A stretch of DNA of 64,000 bases, from NCBI RefSeq assembly GCF_913774285.1, contig NZ_CAJYHX010000037.1, positions 1 through 64,000 of the forward strand. The letters are read 5' to 3'. The position numbers and the translations under genes are program-made. This document shows, piece after piece, positions 55,695 to 64,000 of the stretch. Positions within the stretch are counted from its first letter, which is position 1. Every line of letters starts with the position of its first letter. The notes beneath the pieces were generated by a model. The model saw only the letters and a program-made list of their open reading frames with translations. It was not told the origin of the DNA and did no database searches. Source of the DNA: an uncultured Sphingomonas sp. (GTDB lineage Bacteria > Pseudomonadota > Alphaproteobacteria > Sphingomonadales > Sphingomonadaceae).

Positions 55695-57179
55695 ATGATC
55701 GGAGCGAGGACCCAAGCCGTCATCGGGATTGACGGACTGGATGACGTGCTGAGCGGCGGCCTGGAACGCGGACGCGTATTCCTGCTCGAGGGCAGCCCCG
55801 GCACGGGCAAGACGACGATCGCGCTGCAGTTCCTGCGTGCGGGCGCGGCCGCGGACGAGCGCTGCCTGTACATCACCCTCTCGGAGACCGAGGAAGAGTT
55901 GCGCGCCACCGCCACCGCGCATGGCTGGGACCTGCAGGGGCTCGAGCTGTTCGAGCTGGTGCCGCCCGAGAACCTGCTCGACGAGGAGCAGCAGCAGAGC
56001 CTGCTCTACTCCTCGGATCTCGAACTGGGCGAGACCACCCGGCGAATTTTCGACGTGTTCGAGCGCGTCCGGCCCGATCGCGTGGTGCTGGACAGCCTCT
56101 CGGAAATCCGGCTGCTCGCGCAGAGCTCGCTCCGCTATCGTCGGCAGATCCTGGCGCTGAAGCATTATTTCGCACGGCAGAACGCCACCGTGCTGATGCT
56201 CGACGACCTGACCACCGATGCGAACGACAAGACCGTCCACTCGATCGCGCACGGCGTTGTTCGGCTGGAGGAACTCGCGCCCGAATATGGCGCGGAGCGC
56301 CGGCGGCTGCGGGTGATCAAATATCGCGGCCGGCGGTTTCGCGGCGGCTTCCACGACTTCGCGATCGAGACCGGCGGCGTACGGGTCTTTCCCCGGCTGG
56401 TATCGGCCGAACACAAAAGGCCGGTGGACCGTGCGGTGCTGGGCACGGGCATGGCCGAGTTCGACGCGCTGCTGGGCGGCGGCGTCGAGCGCGGCTCCAG
56501 CGTGCTGGTGCTGGGCCCGGCAGGCACCGGCAAGTCGATCATGACGCTTACCTTCGTGCGCAATGCCGTTGCGCGCGGCGAACGCGCGGCGATGTTCGTG
56601 TTCGACGAGGAACGCGGGCTGCTGATCGAGCGGGCCAAGGGGCTGGGCATCGACCTGCAGGCGATGATCGAGGCCGATGCGCTGGTGCTGGAACAGGTGG
56701 ATGCCGCCGAGCTGACGCCGGGCGAGTTCTCCGAAAGAGTGCGTACCTGCATCGAGACGCACGGCGCCCGCACCGTCGTGCTGGACAGCCTCAACGGCTA
56801 TCAGGCCGCGATGCCGGGGGAGAATGCGCTCGTGCTCCATGTGCACGAGCTGCTCCAGTATCTGAACCGCCGCGGCGCCACGACCTTCCTCACGGTGGCG
56901 CAGCACGGCCTGGTCGGCGACATGAAGTCGCCGGTGGACGTCACCTATCTGGCGGACACCGTCATCCTGCTGCGCTATTTCGAGGCACTGGGTCGGGTGC
57001 GGCGCGCCGTTTCCGTGGTGAAGAAGCGTACGGGTCCGCACGAGGACACGATCCGAGAATACCGCATCGGCGCGCGCGGGCTTACGCTGGGGCCACCGCT
57101 GGCCAATTTCCAGGGTGTGCTCCGCGGGGTGCCGGTCATGGTGGGCGAGGCGACCCTGCTCGACGATCCCGAAACGTGA
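55695..57179 (+). CDS. KaiC-like double RecA-fold ATPase
   Basis: 494 residues from ATG 55695 (AGGAGA upstream). It has two KaiC domains, each with a Walker A: GSPGTGKTT near residue 35 and GPAGTGKSI near 276. Walker B-type strands are DRVVLDSLSEIR and ARTVVLDSLNGYQ, and each domain starts with a KaiC-type GIDGLDDVLSGGLERG or GMAEFDALLGGGVERG. In proteobacteria without a full clock, such proteins act with histidine kinases in stress or light responses. Here a hybrid kinase gene overlaps it by four bases (GTGA), supporting a two-protein signalling module. KaiA and KaiB are not seen. Confidence 0.87.
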   Translation: MIGARTQAVIGIDGLDDVLSGGLERGRVFLLEGSPGTGKTTIALQFLRAGAAADERCLYITLSETEEELRATATAHGWDLQGLELFELVPPENLLDEEQQQSLLYSSDLELGETTRRIFDVFERVRPDRVVLDSLSEIRLLAQSSLRYRRQILALKHYFARQNATVLMLDDLTTDANDKTVHSIAHGVVRLEELAPEYGAERRRLRVIKYRGRRFRGGFHDFAIETGGVRVFPRLVSAEHKRPVDRAVLGTGMAEFDALLGGGVERGSSVLVLGPAGTGKSIMTLTFVRNAVARGERAAMFVFDEERGLLIERAKGLGIDLQAMIEADALVLEQVDAAELTPGEFSERVRTCIETHGARTVVLDSLNGYQAAMPGENALVLHVHELLQYLNRRGATTFLTVAQHGLVGDMKSPVDVTYLADTVILLRYFEALGRVRRAVSVVKKRTGPHEDTIREYRIGARGLTLGPPLANFQGVLRGVPVMVGEATLLDDPET

Positions 57180-59191
57180 AGCACAGCACGCTTTCGGAGC
57201 GGGCATTGGTGCTGGCGCCGCGCGGCCGCGACGCGGCGATCGCCGGGGCGATGCTGACCGAGGGCGGTATCGAGGCGACCGTCTGCCCGTCGCTGCTCGC
57301 ACTGATCACCGAGCTTGATGCCGGCGCTGCCTTCGTGCTGGTGACCGAGGAGGCTATCACCAGCGCGGACCTCAACCCGCTCGCCGACTGGCTGTCGCAC
57401 CAGGAGGAGTGGTCGGACATGCCGTTCGTGCTGCTCACCACCCGGGGCGGGGGGCTCGAGCGCAACCCGGCGGCGGTGCGCTATCTGGAGGTGCTCGGCA
57501 ATGTCACCTTCCTGGAGCGGCCCTTCCACCCGACCACGCTGATCAGCCTCGCGCGCTCTGCGCTGCGGGCGCGCAAGCGACAATATGAGGCGCGGGCACG
57601 GCTCACCGAACTGCGCGAGGGCGAGGCCCGCTACCGCACGCTGTTCGACACGATGGACGAAGGCTTCGCCGTCATTGAGTTTCTCGACGGCCCCGAAGGC
57701 CCGCTGTCGGACTATGTCCATGTGCAGGCCAACCCCGCCTATGAACGACATACCGGCATCGCCAACGTCGTCGGCCAGAAGGTGCGCGAGATGGTGCCCG
57801 ACGAGGCTGCTGGCTGGGTCGCGCTGTATCGCCAGGTGCTGGTCTCCGGGGAGCCGATCCGCTTCGAGCGCGAACTGGTCGCCACTCGGCGGCAACTCGA
57901 GCTTTCGGCCTTCCGCGTCGAGCCCTCCAGCCGGAAGGCGGTCGCGGTCATCTTCCAGGACGTGACCGAGCGGAAGCGTGCCGAGCAGGATTTGCGCGAG
58001 CTGAACGAGGGCCTCGAAGCGCGTGTCGCGGCGACGGTCGCCGAGCGCGAGACGGTGATCGCCCAGCTGCACGAGGCGCAGAAGCTGGAGACGATCGGCC
58101 AGCTGACCGGGGGCGTCGCCCACGACATCAACAATCTGCTGACCCCGATCACGGGTGCGCTAGACCTGCTCAATCGGCGCTACGGTGCCGACGATCCGCG
58201 ATCGGCGCGCCTGCTGGATGGCGCGCTGCAATCGGCGGAGCGCGCCAAGATCCTGGTCAGCCGCCTACTCGGCTTTGCGCGCCGCCAGGCACTGGAAACG
58301 CGCGCGGTCGACATCACCCAGCTGTTCGAGGGGATGCGCGACCTCATCGCCAGCTCGATCGGCCCGACGATCGAGCTGCGGATGCTTTCCGTCCATGATC
58401 TGCCCGCCGGCATCGCGGATCCGAACCAGCTCGAGCTCGCCATCCTCAACCTGTGCGTCAACGCCCGCGACGCGATGGAGGGCGGCGGTGTGCTGACCAT
58501 CGCCGCCGATCGCGTCGTGCTGGGGTCCGACCGGGCAAGCAAGCTCAACCCCGGCGCCTATATCCGCATATCGGTGATCGATACCGGAGCGGGGATGGAC
58601 GAGGCGACGCTTGCCAAGGCGGTCGAGCCCTTCTTCTCGACCAAGGACGTCGGCAAGGGCACCGGTCTCGGCCTGTCGATGGTGCACGGGCTGGCGGCGC
58701 AGCTCGGCGGCGCGTTCGAGCTGGAGAGCAATGTCGGGCAAGGCACCCGGGCGGACCTGTATCTGCCCGTTGCCAAGGCGAGCGCCGCGCCTTTGTCGGC
58801 GCGGCTGCCGGTCGCCGGCAAGCCGGTGCGTCCGCTCAGGCTGCTGCTGATCGACGACGAAGAGCTGGTGCGCCGGGGCACGGCGGAGATGCTGCGCGAA
58901 CTGGGCCACGAGGTCCATGAGGCGGCCGGCGGTGCGCAGGCGCTGGCCAAGCTGCGGACCGGCATTCAGATCGATGCCGTGGTGTCGGATTACATGATGC
59001 CGCGCATGAACGGAACCGAAGTCGCGGAGCGTATCCGCGAGCGCCACCCGCAGATGCCGATCCTCATCGTCACCGGCTATGCAGGCGGCGATCTGGACGT
59101 ACCGCTCCCACAGCTCGCGAAGCCGTTCCGGCAAATCGACATTGCGCTGGCCATCGATCGACTGATCGACCCGCCTGATACCCGTCTTTAG
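57176..59191 (+). CDS. Hybrid histidine kinase with PAS and receiver domains
   Basis: 671 residues from a GTG inside the KaiC-like stop. Order: a degenerate receiver-like N-terminus (1-125, VLAPRGRDAAIAGAML, without a clear phospho-Asp pocket), a short coiled coil, PAS (145-270, YRTLFDTMDEGFAVIEF), HisKA with His316 in GGVAHDINNLL, HATPase (N box NLCVNARDAM, G boxes DTGAGMDE and GTGLGLSMVHG), and a C-terminal receiver with Asp605 in VVSDYMMPRMNG. It has no membrane segment, so it senses a cytoplasmic signal, perhaps through the KaiC-like partner. The output protein is not in this window. Confidence 0.9.
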   Translation: MKHSTLSERALVLAPRGRDAAIAGAMLTEGGIEATVCPSLLALITELDAGAAFVLVTEEAITSADLNPLADWLSHQEEWSDMPFVLLTTRGGGLERNPAAVRYLEVLGNVTFLERPFHPTTLISLARSALRARKRQYEARARLTELREGEARYRTLFDTMDEGFAVIEFLDGPEGPLSDYVHVQANPAYERHTGIANVVGQKVREMVPDEAAGWVALYRQVLVSGEPIRFERELVATRRQLELSAFRVEPSSRKAVAVIFQDVTERKRAEQDLRELNEGLEARVAATVAERETVIAQLHEAQKLETIGQLTGGVAHDINNLLTPITGALDLLNRRYGADDPRSARLLDGALQSAERAKILVSRLLGFARRQALETRAVDITQLFEGMRDLIASSIGPTIELRMLSVHDLPAGIADPNQLELAILNLCVNARDAMEGGGVLTIAADRVVLGSDRASKLNPGAYIRISVIDTGAGMDEATLAKAVEPFFSTKDVGKGTGLGLSMVHGLAAQLGGAFELESNVGQGTRADLYLPVAKASAAPLSARLPVAGKPVRPLRLLLIDDEELVRRGTAEMLRELGHEVHEAAGGAQALAKLRTGIQIDAVVSDYMMPRMNGTEVAERIRERHPQMPILIVTGYAGGDLDVPLPQLAKPFRQIDIALAIDRLIDPPDTRL

Positions 59192-59250
59192 TCGGTCTGT
59201 CGCTGCCAACGAAGCGTAAGGGCGATAGGCGGCGCAACCGCAGGCCGCCC

Positions 59251-60048
59251 CTACGTTCCCTGCCAATAATCCTTCAGCGATGTGGCTTGATAGTGCACGT
59301 CGCTGAACCGGGCCGCGAAGGGACCGCCGCCGGGTGATTGACCCACGAAGCCGACGTCCACTGCCGCGGAAGCAGCGAGGGGGAAGTCCCGGAGGATCTC
59401 CCAACGCTTTCCGTCTTCTGATGCATATAGCATCACCGATCCGCCGACCCGCACGATCTTGAGCCAAACCGCGGCTACGCTTGCGGGAAGTCGCATGTGA
59501 TAAGAATTGTCGCTGACCGGATCTGCGACGCTCGAGCTGACCGCATGCGTCGCGTCGTTCAACCGCTCGAACAGTATTTTGGCCCAGTGGTCAGGTGACG
59601 CGGAAATGATCAACGCGCCGCCTTCATACTTCCCCTTGTCGGGGCGGGTCACCCGCGCCGAGAAGATGAAGTCGCCCTGCGGCGTGAAGGTCACGCGGGG
59701 CGCCGTGTCCTTCGCCGGTCCGCCGGCCGGCGCATACAGGTCGCTGCCCGGTGGCGCGACGACGGTGAGACTGTCTCCAGCTACGGTGACGGTCTCCGCG
59801 CGGCCAGTCAGTTTCAACGCAAACGGAAGTGCGCTCAGACGGCCAGGCAGAACGCCATCAGAGACGGGCTTGCTCCTGGGCGGCGCTGTATCGGAGGCCG
59901 CCGCATCGACATCGCTGTCTGCGGCGCCGCGAGTATGCGGTACAGGGTGGCGGAGCGCCTGTGCTACAGGCGCGGCGCCAGCCAGCAGCGCGAGGGTTGT
60001 CGATAGCAATGCTGCCTTCGAGACGAACCTTCCAGAAGCCATGTGCAT
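59251..60048 (-). CDS. Exported DUF1349-type (concanavalin-like) protein
   Basis: 265 residues with a signal peptide (FVSKAALLSTTLALLAGAAP). ATG 60042 is an alternative start two codons inside. After a Pro/Asp-rich linker, the C-terminal part shows FIFSARVTRPDKGKYEGGAL, HWAKILFERLND and WLKIVRVGGSVMLYASEDGKRW, the blocks of DUF1349 proteins with a concanavalin A-like sandwich. These may bind carbohydrate; no catalytic residues are obvious. It is a single gene convergent with the kinase. Confidence 0.8.
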   Translation of the reverse strand: MHMASGRFVSKAALLSTTLALLAGAAPVAQALRHPVPHTRGAADSDVDAAASDTAPPRSKPVSDGVLPGRLSALPFALKLTGRAETVTVAGDSLTVVAPPGSDLYAPAGGPAKDTAPRVTFTPQGDFIFSARVTRPDKGKYEGGALIISASPDHWAKILFERLNDATHAVSSSVADPVSDNSYHMRLPASVAAVWLKIVRVGGSVMLYASEDGKRWEILRDFPLAASAAVDVGFVGQSPGGGPFAARFSDVHYQATSLKDYWQGT

Positions 60049-60314
60049 CAGACATTCTCATCCCAGGCGTTGAAGGCGAACATGTCTGCTTTGCCAGATC
60101 CCCGCAAGCGCTGGCAGCGTCGACTTCTCAACAGACGGGGGCAGAGCCTTCCCCAGCCGCCGTGCGCCAACTTCGAGCCGATTCCGGACCTCCAGGCACA
60201 TCGTAGAAGCGGACGTTCCTGCATTTTTCAAAGCGTAGATCGTCGACTGCTGGTTTGCTGCGGCGACTCCTCGATCACAGTCGCATTCTGAGAAACCGCC
60301 GCACCGGGCCAGCG
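60049..60314. other. Intergenic region before the chimeric relic
   Basis: About 270 bases with no intact gene. On the minus strand around 60220-60290, SQNATVIEES followed by AAANQQSTIYALKNAG in another frame faintly recalls a chemoreceptor C-terminus, but it is too short and broken to call. Confidence 0.35.
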
Positions 60315-60512
60315 CTACTTCGCCTCTTCCGATGCCGCCATCGCAGCGCGGGCGGCAAGGATGTAGGCAGTGGTGGTGCTGACCGTCTATTCGTTCTCGA
60401 ACCACAGGAACGGCCAGTCCGTCTTCGCCTCGGGGAAATCGGGTTTGACGTACAGCTTGTAGGCTTCGTCGCGGGTCTTGGCCTTCCGAATTGCGATGCC
60501 GCTCAGAGCCAT
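60315..60512 (-). pseudogene. Chimeric relic: integrase start fused to a GH9 gene end
   Basis: From ATG 60512 the first 21 codons read MALSGIAIRKAKTRDEAYKL, the N-terminus of tyrosine integrases of the DUF4102 type. At VKPDFPE the frame turns into the C-terminus of a GH9 enzyme, nearly identical to the end of the gene at 32179-34668 (KTDWPFLWFENE, TVSTTTAYILAARAAMA). Where that gene has a Tyr codon this copy has TAG (60387-60389), and the original GH9 stop is at 60315-60317. It lies 127 bases from the 3' end of tRNA-Thr, the usual place for such integrases. Confidence 0.8.
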
Positions 60513-60638
60513 GGTTGAGGCCTTTCGTAGCGAGGGCCCGAACGGGTGGGGCCCCATGCCAAGTTTGCGGCCCGTAATCCTGCAAAAAGGGCCCACTTGG
60601 CATTGCAAAGCCGTATGGGATTCCGTGGGATCGAGAAA

Positions 60639-60714
60639 TGGTGCCGGTTGCAGGAATCGAACCCGCGACCTTCGGTTTACAAAACCGCTGCTCTACCAGC
60701 TGAGCTAAACCGGC
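60639..60714 (-). tRNA. trnT: tRNA-Thr (anticodon UGU)
   Basis: 76 bases including an encoded CCA. The acceptor stem GCCGGTT pairs with AACCGGC. The D arm is GCTC/GAGC, and the anticodon loop TTTGTAA has TGT at 60679-60681. The T arm is GCGGG-TTCGATT-CCTGC. The top pair of the anticodon stem is G-A, the rest is paired. Its 3' end faces the integrase relic, so it is a probable former attachment site. Confidence 0.96.
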
Positions 60715-60806
60715 CCTGGCTTGCCGCGAAGCGAGGTGGCGCCAGCCTCTGCGCGGTTTGCCGCAGCGGGTCAAGCGGGAAGGGGGCAATGCGGGCCGCG
60801 CCTACG

Positions 60807-60840
60807 AAAAGCCGCCCGCCGGCAGGTGCTGGCAGGCGGC
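60807..60840 (-). terminator. Rho-independent terminator of the third TonB receptor gene
   Basis: On the minus strand, GCCGCCTGCC (60840-60831) pairs with GGCGGGCGGC (60820-60811) with one G-T wobble, followed by TTTT (60810-60807). Confidence 0.8.
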
Positions 60841-60871
60841 GCTTCGACCGTCGGTGGCCAGGCTCCCGGGC

Positions 60872-60895
60872 GTAAACCCGGGAGCGCAGCGTGTC
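60872..60895 (-). terminator. Perfect hairpin just after the third TonB receptor gene
   Basis: GCTCCCGGG (60872-60880) and CCCGGGAGC (60887-60895) pair around a six-base loop. It has no T-run, so it probably protects the mRNA end or adds to the terminator 32 bases beyond. Confidence 0.55.
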
Positions 60896-60897
60896 GG

Positions 60898-63678
60898 TTA
60901 CAGGCGGAAGCTGACGCTGCCCGCGAAGGTCCGGCCGTTCTTGTAGAAGGCGGTCGGCGCACGGCGGTCGCCGCTATACTGATAATAGGTCTCGTCGAGC
61001 AGGTTCTGCGCGTTGACGCTGATCGAGATCTGCGGCGTCAGCTGGTAGCTGGCCGAGAAGTCGAGCTGGCTGTACGGCGCCACCATGTCGATCGAGTTCA
61101 GGCGGCCGATCGTCCGGAAGTAGGACGAGCGGTAGTTGTAGCTCAGGCGCGCCTGGATCGGCCCCTTTTCGTAATAGGGGATCACGTTGACCGTGTGGCG
61201 CGACAGATAGGGCATGTTGAGCCCGTTGTCGGTCGAGGCATCGGCATAGCTGTAGTTGGCCTGCAGGCCGAACCCGCCCCAGATCTCCGCCTGACCGGCG
61301 ACGAGCACGCCGTTCACCTTGGCATTGCCGCCGTTGATCGGACGCGACACGCCATAGGCGGTGAAGCGCTGCGTCAGGCCGTTGAAGAGCTGAACGCCTT
61401 CCTGGCGGGTGTTGATGATGTACGAACCGATCTCACGCCGGAAGAGTTCGAGCGAGAGCACGGCGCCCGGGCGCGGATAATATTCGGCCGAGACTTCGTA
61501 GTTGGTCGACTCGTACGGCTTCAGGTCCGGATTGCCGCCGCCGGCGTCCAGCGTGATGTCGTTCTGGCTGAACGAGCCCGCCAGGTCGCTGAAGCGCGGG
61601 CGCGCGATGACCTTGGCGACGGCGCCGCGCACCAGCACGTCCGGACGCACCGAATAGGCGATGTTGAACGAGGGCAGGAACTTCACATAGTCGTGCGAGA
61701 CCGAGCTCGGCACGAAGATCGGGGTACCGCCCTGGTTCACCTGGCTGGTGGAGTTGGAGATCTGCTGGGTGTAGACCAGTCGGCCGCCGAGGTTGCCGCG
61801 GACGCCGCCCTGCTCGAAATCGAGCTGCACATAGCCGGCCGCCGTGCTCTCCGAGACATAATAGGTCGAGGTCGGCTTGGCGACGGGGATGTTGATCGAG
61901 TTGTTGAGGATGTCGATCACCGACTGGCGCGGCAGGTTCAGGAACACGTTGCCGCTGCCGGTCGAGTTCAGCCCATTGAACACATTGTCCGGCGTCACCG
62001 AGGTCGGCACGCCGAGGTCGGCGACCGTGTACGGATTCGCGCGATAGGTGTTGCTGCCGCCGGCATCCTGGCGATTGATGTGGTGGACGTACTTCAGGCC
62101 GCCGCGGACCTTGGTGAAGAAGGCGATGTCGACCGGGAATTCCATGTCGATATTGCCGTACATATCTTCGTCAGTGGTCTTGCTGATGTCGATGCCGCCG
62201 CTGCGCGCCGCCACCAGCTGCTTGCCGTTGACGATGATCGGAACGCCGTCGATGGTCTGCGCTTCGACATTGTTGCTGTTGAAGTAGTTCGCCGGGTTCT
62301 TCAGATCGCCGGTGAAGTCCACCTTGGCGCTGTTGCCGGTGAAGGCGTAGCTGTAGGGCAGGCCGACCTGGGTATCGAACAGATATTCGGGGGTCTTGCC
62401 GCCGGTCGCCTTGCTCCAGCCGCCGCCGATGGTGATCTTGCCGCCGTCCGGTGCGGTCCACTCGAACACACCGTTATAGTTGTCCGTCTTCAGCTTGGTG
62501 CTGCGGACGAGCGTGTCGAGCTGGGCGTTCTGGGTGACGTCGCGGTCGGCCGCCCCGAAGCTGCCGGCTGTGATCAGCCCGCGATCCACGGTCAGCGACT
62601 GCGCCAGCGCGCCGGACCAGGCACCGGGGATCACGTACAGCGACTGGCTGTAGTTGTTGTAGTTGCCGTCGATGTGCAGGCCGTTGATCGTGATGCGAGT
62701 GCTCGGGGTGGGCTTGTATTCGACCGCGCCGAACAGGCTGGTGCGCTCACGCTCCTGCTGGAAGAAGGCGTGGTTGATACCAAACGGGTAGCGCGCGTTC
62801 AGCACGTCCTGGCGGGTGCCGCCGTTGATCGTCGCATTCGGGTTCTTCAGCAGGGGCTGGCCGCTGGCGTCGTTCAGGACGTTGCCGTTCGCGTCGGTCT
62901 GGAAGAAGTCCTTGCCCGGCGAATAGCCGAAGAACTCGACACCGCCGCGGACGAGGTTCTGCTTGTCGTAGGTGCCGGCGACGAGGATGCCGAAGGTCTC
63001 GGAATCGTTCTTCCAGCTGTACAGGCCCGAGCCGCGAATGTTGCCCTTCTCGGCGCGGTCATTGTACGAATAGCCGGCGGAACCGAACAGCGTGTTGGCC
63101 TTCAGGTCCAGCGGACGACGGGTACGGACGATGACGCTGCCGCCGATGCTGCCTTCCTCGAGACGCGCTTCCGGCGACTTGTAGACTTCGAGGCGCTCGA
63201 CCAGTTCGGGCGCGAGCAGCGAATAGTTGAAGGTGCGGCTGCTGGGGTCGTTGTCGTTGCCGCCCCAATCGGCCGAGGCGACGCCGTGCCCATCCAGCAG
63301 CATGCGGTTCAGCGCCGGATCGGTGCCGTGAATCGCGACCTTCTCACCCTCGCCGAAGCGGCGGTCGATGCTGACGCCGGGGATGTGTGACAGCGATTCG
63401 GCAACGTTGCGATCCGGGAACTTGCCGATGTCTTCCGAGGAGATGACATCGACGACCGCGTTGGCGTTGCGCTTCACCTCGATCGCGCGACGGAGGCTGC
63501 CGCGGATGCCGGTGACGACGATGTCGTCGCCGCTGCTCGCCGTGTCGCCCTCGCTCTGCGCGGGTTGCGGCGCGGCGTCCTGGGCGAAGGCAGGCGCGGC
63601 GAACGCCGCAACGAGCAGCGCCGCAGCGCAGGAGGAAGTCTTCAACGTCGTCGATGTCATACGCATGGTGGTCAGCAT
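60898..63678 (-). CDS. TonB-dependent outer-membrane receptor
   Basis: 926 residues. Signal peptide around TTLKTSSCAAALLVAAFAAP, ending in AFAQ. ATG 63678 follows AAAGGG; ATG 63666 is an alternative. The plug shows DIVVTGIRGSLRRAIEVKR, EDIGKFPDRNVAESL, IPGVSI and the IHGTDPALNRMLLDG block. The barrel ends in GRTFAGSVSFRL. The GSLRRAIEVKR form is common in sphingomonad receptors next to peptide or glycan catabolic genes. It starts nine bases after a glycosylasparaginase-type gene, so it may import glycopeptides, asparagine-linked sugars or isopeptides. The substrate is inferred. Confidence 0.92.
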   Translation of the reverse strand: MLTTMRMTSTTLKTSSCAAALLVAAFAAPAFAQDAAPQPAQSEGDTASSGDDIVVTGIRGSLRRAIEVKRNANAVVDVISSEDIGKFPDRNVAESLSHIPGVSIDRRFGEGEKVAIHGTDPALNRMLLDGHGVASADWGGNDNDPSSRTFNYSLLAPELVERLEVYKSPEARLEEGSIGGSVIVRTRRPLDLKANTLFGSAGYSYNDRAEKGNIRGSGLYSWKNDSETFGILVAGTYDKQNLVRGGVEFFGYSPGKDFFQTDANGNVLNDASGQPLLKNPNATINGGTRQDVLNARYPFGINHAFFQQERERTSLFGAVEYKPTPSTRITINGLHIDGNYNNYSQSLYVIPGAWSGALAQSLTVDRGLITAGSFGAADRDVTQNAQLDTLVRSTKLKTDNYNGVFEWTAPDGGKITIGGGWSKATGGKTPEYLFDTQVGLPYSYAFTGNSAKVDFTGDLKNPANYFNSNNVEAQTIDGVPIIVNGKQLVAARSGGIDISKTTDEDMYGNIDMEFPVDIAFFTKVRGGLKYVHHINRQDAGGSNTYRANPYTVADLGVPTSVTPDNVFNGLNSTGSGNVFLNLPRQSVIDILNNSINIPVAKPTSTYYVSESTAAGYVQLDFEQGGVRGNLGGRLVYTQQISNSTSQVNQGGTPIFVPSSVSHDYVKFLPSFNIAYSVRPDVLVRGAVAKVIARPRFSDLAGSFSQNDITLDAGGGNPDLKPYESTNYEVSAEYYPRPGAVLSLELFRREIGSYIINTRQEGVQLFNGLTQRFTAYGVSRPINGGNAKVNGVLVAGQAEIWGGFGLQANYSYADASTDNGLNMPYLSRHTVNVIPYYEKGPIQARLSYNYRSSYFRTIGRLNSIDMVAPYSQLDFSASYQLTPQISISVNAQNLLDETYYQYSGDRRAPTAFYKNGRTFAGSVSFRL

Positions 63679-63687
63679 CCCTTTATT

Positions 63688-64000
63688 TCAAAGATTGTTG
63701 CTTGCCGCGGACCGCAGGTTCTGCGCCGGCAGAACCGTTGTTTTCCCCGCAAGATCGGTAACCGCGTAGGTAAAGCCCGGCTGGAGCGCATAGGCGCCCA
63801 CGCGGCCGTGGCGGTCGATGGCGAGGAACGCGACCTGCGCGTCCTTCACGGCATCGCCGCGCAATTTGGCGATGTGCAGCACGGCCTCGCGGCAGGCGGC
63901 CATCGGGTCCATGCCTGCGCGCATCGAGGACACGACGCGGGCTGAACCGGCGATGCGGGTCACTTCCTCGCCCACACCGGTGGAGGTCGCCGCACCCACA
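63688..64000 (-). CDS. Glycosylasparaginase/isoaspartyl peptidase family, C-terminal part (partial)
   Basis: Only the last ~103 codons lie in the window. GAATSTGVGEEVTRIAGSAR and the following SMRAGMDPMAACREAV match the beta-subunit of Ntn hydrolases of the asparaginase-2 family. The catalytic Thr that begins the beta-subunit is beyond the window edge. It cleaves GlcNAc-Asn or isoaspartyl bonds. It is the gene just upstream of the TonB receptor, nine bases away, forming an operon. Confidence 0.85.
   Translation of the reverse strand, partial: VGAATSTGVGEEVTRIAGSARVVSSMRAGMDPMAACREAVLHIAKLRGDAVKDAQVAFLAIDRHGRVGAYALQPGFTYAVTDLAGKTTVLPAQNLRSAASNNL

Noticed and set aside
60180..60300. Chemoreceptor C-terminal relic on the minus strand
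   Set aside because: SQNATVIEES followed by a shifted NQQSTIYALKNAG vaguely resembles a methyl-accepting protein end, but the match is short, needs a frameshift and has no other support.
60721..63390. 889-codon open frame opposite the third TonB receptor
   Set aside because: Same antisense effect. It also starts next to the tRNA and covers the receptor's terminators.

Overview
The window looks like chromosomal DNA from a sphingomonad-type alphaproteobacterium (Sphingomonas or a close relative). The base composition is GC-rich with long open antisense frames. There are three large TonB-dependent receptors next to carbohydrate or peptide catabolism genes, LacI-type regulators, a NasS/NasT-controlled nitrate locus, and an alpha-glucan locus laid out like the Caulobacter mal genes. 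The assignment is inferred from gene content; no rRNA is present to confirm it.

Layout: (1) 1-9.4 kb: a ketodeoxygluconate/hexuronate pair (SDR dehydrogenase and PfkB kinase, 4-base overlap), a LacI regulator, a 1055-residue TonB receptor on the minus strand, and a divergent exported amidohydrolase. (2) 8.8-11.1 kb: two small membrane proteins and a KefB/YbaL-type cation:proton antiporter with an RCK domain. (3) 11.1-21.7 kb: an alpha-glucan utilisation locus. The minus-strand order is TonB receptor, flavin-dependent halogenase-like protein, exported GH13 amylase and cytoplasmic GH13 glucosidase; a LacI regulator and a GPH/SLC45-like sugar symporter are divergent. (4) 21.7-30.6 kb: an accessory region. 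It holds an AT-richer gap, a tight three-gene operon of unrecognised proteins (two with His/Cys dyads resembling clan CD caspase-like folds), then a surface-lipoprotein/Slam translocon pair bracketed by two degenerate, outward-facing IS630-type elements. (5) 30.6-34.7 kb: a sialate-O-acetylesterase-type esterase and a GH9 glycosidase. (6) 35.2-46.2 kb: a complete nitrate assimilation locus: nasT, nasS, nitrate transporter, outer-membrane channel, nirB, nirD, nitrate reductase, cobA. The transporter and nirB leaders each contain an ANTAR-target-like hexaloop hairpin followed by an intrinsic terminator. (7) 46.5-60.0 kb: a mixed region with a putative six-hairpin glycosidase-like protein, an SDR, an MFS transporter, a lactonase-like metallo-beta-lactamase-fold protein, a patatin, an IHF-like protein, a LysR relic, a phosphoesterase, a KaiC-like ATPase with a coupled hybrid histidine kinase, and a DUF1349-type protein. 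(8) 60.3-64 kb: a chimeric integrase/GH9 relic beside tRNA-Thr(UGU), a third TonB receptor, and the 3' end of a glycosylasparaginase-type gene that runs out of the window.

How it works together: the mal-like locus can import maltodextrins through the outer membrane, trim them in the periplasm, carry them through the inner membrane and finish them in the cytoplasm under LacI control. The nas locus carries out nitrate uptake, reduction to nitrite and ammonium, and siroheme synthesis, with transcription antitermination by NasT. The most likely undescribed system is the 22.1-26.8 kb three-gene operon. The Slam/lipoprotein module and the tRNA-Thr scar are further signs of horizontal exchange.
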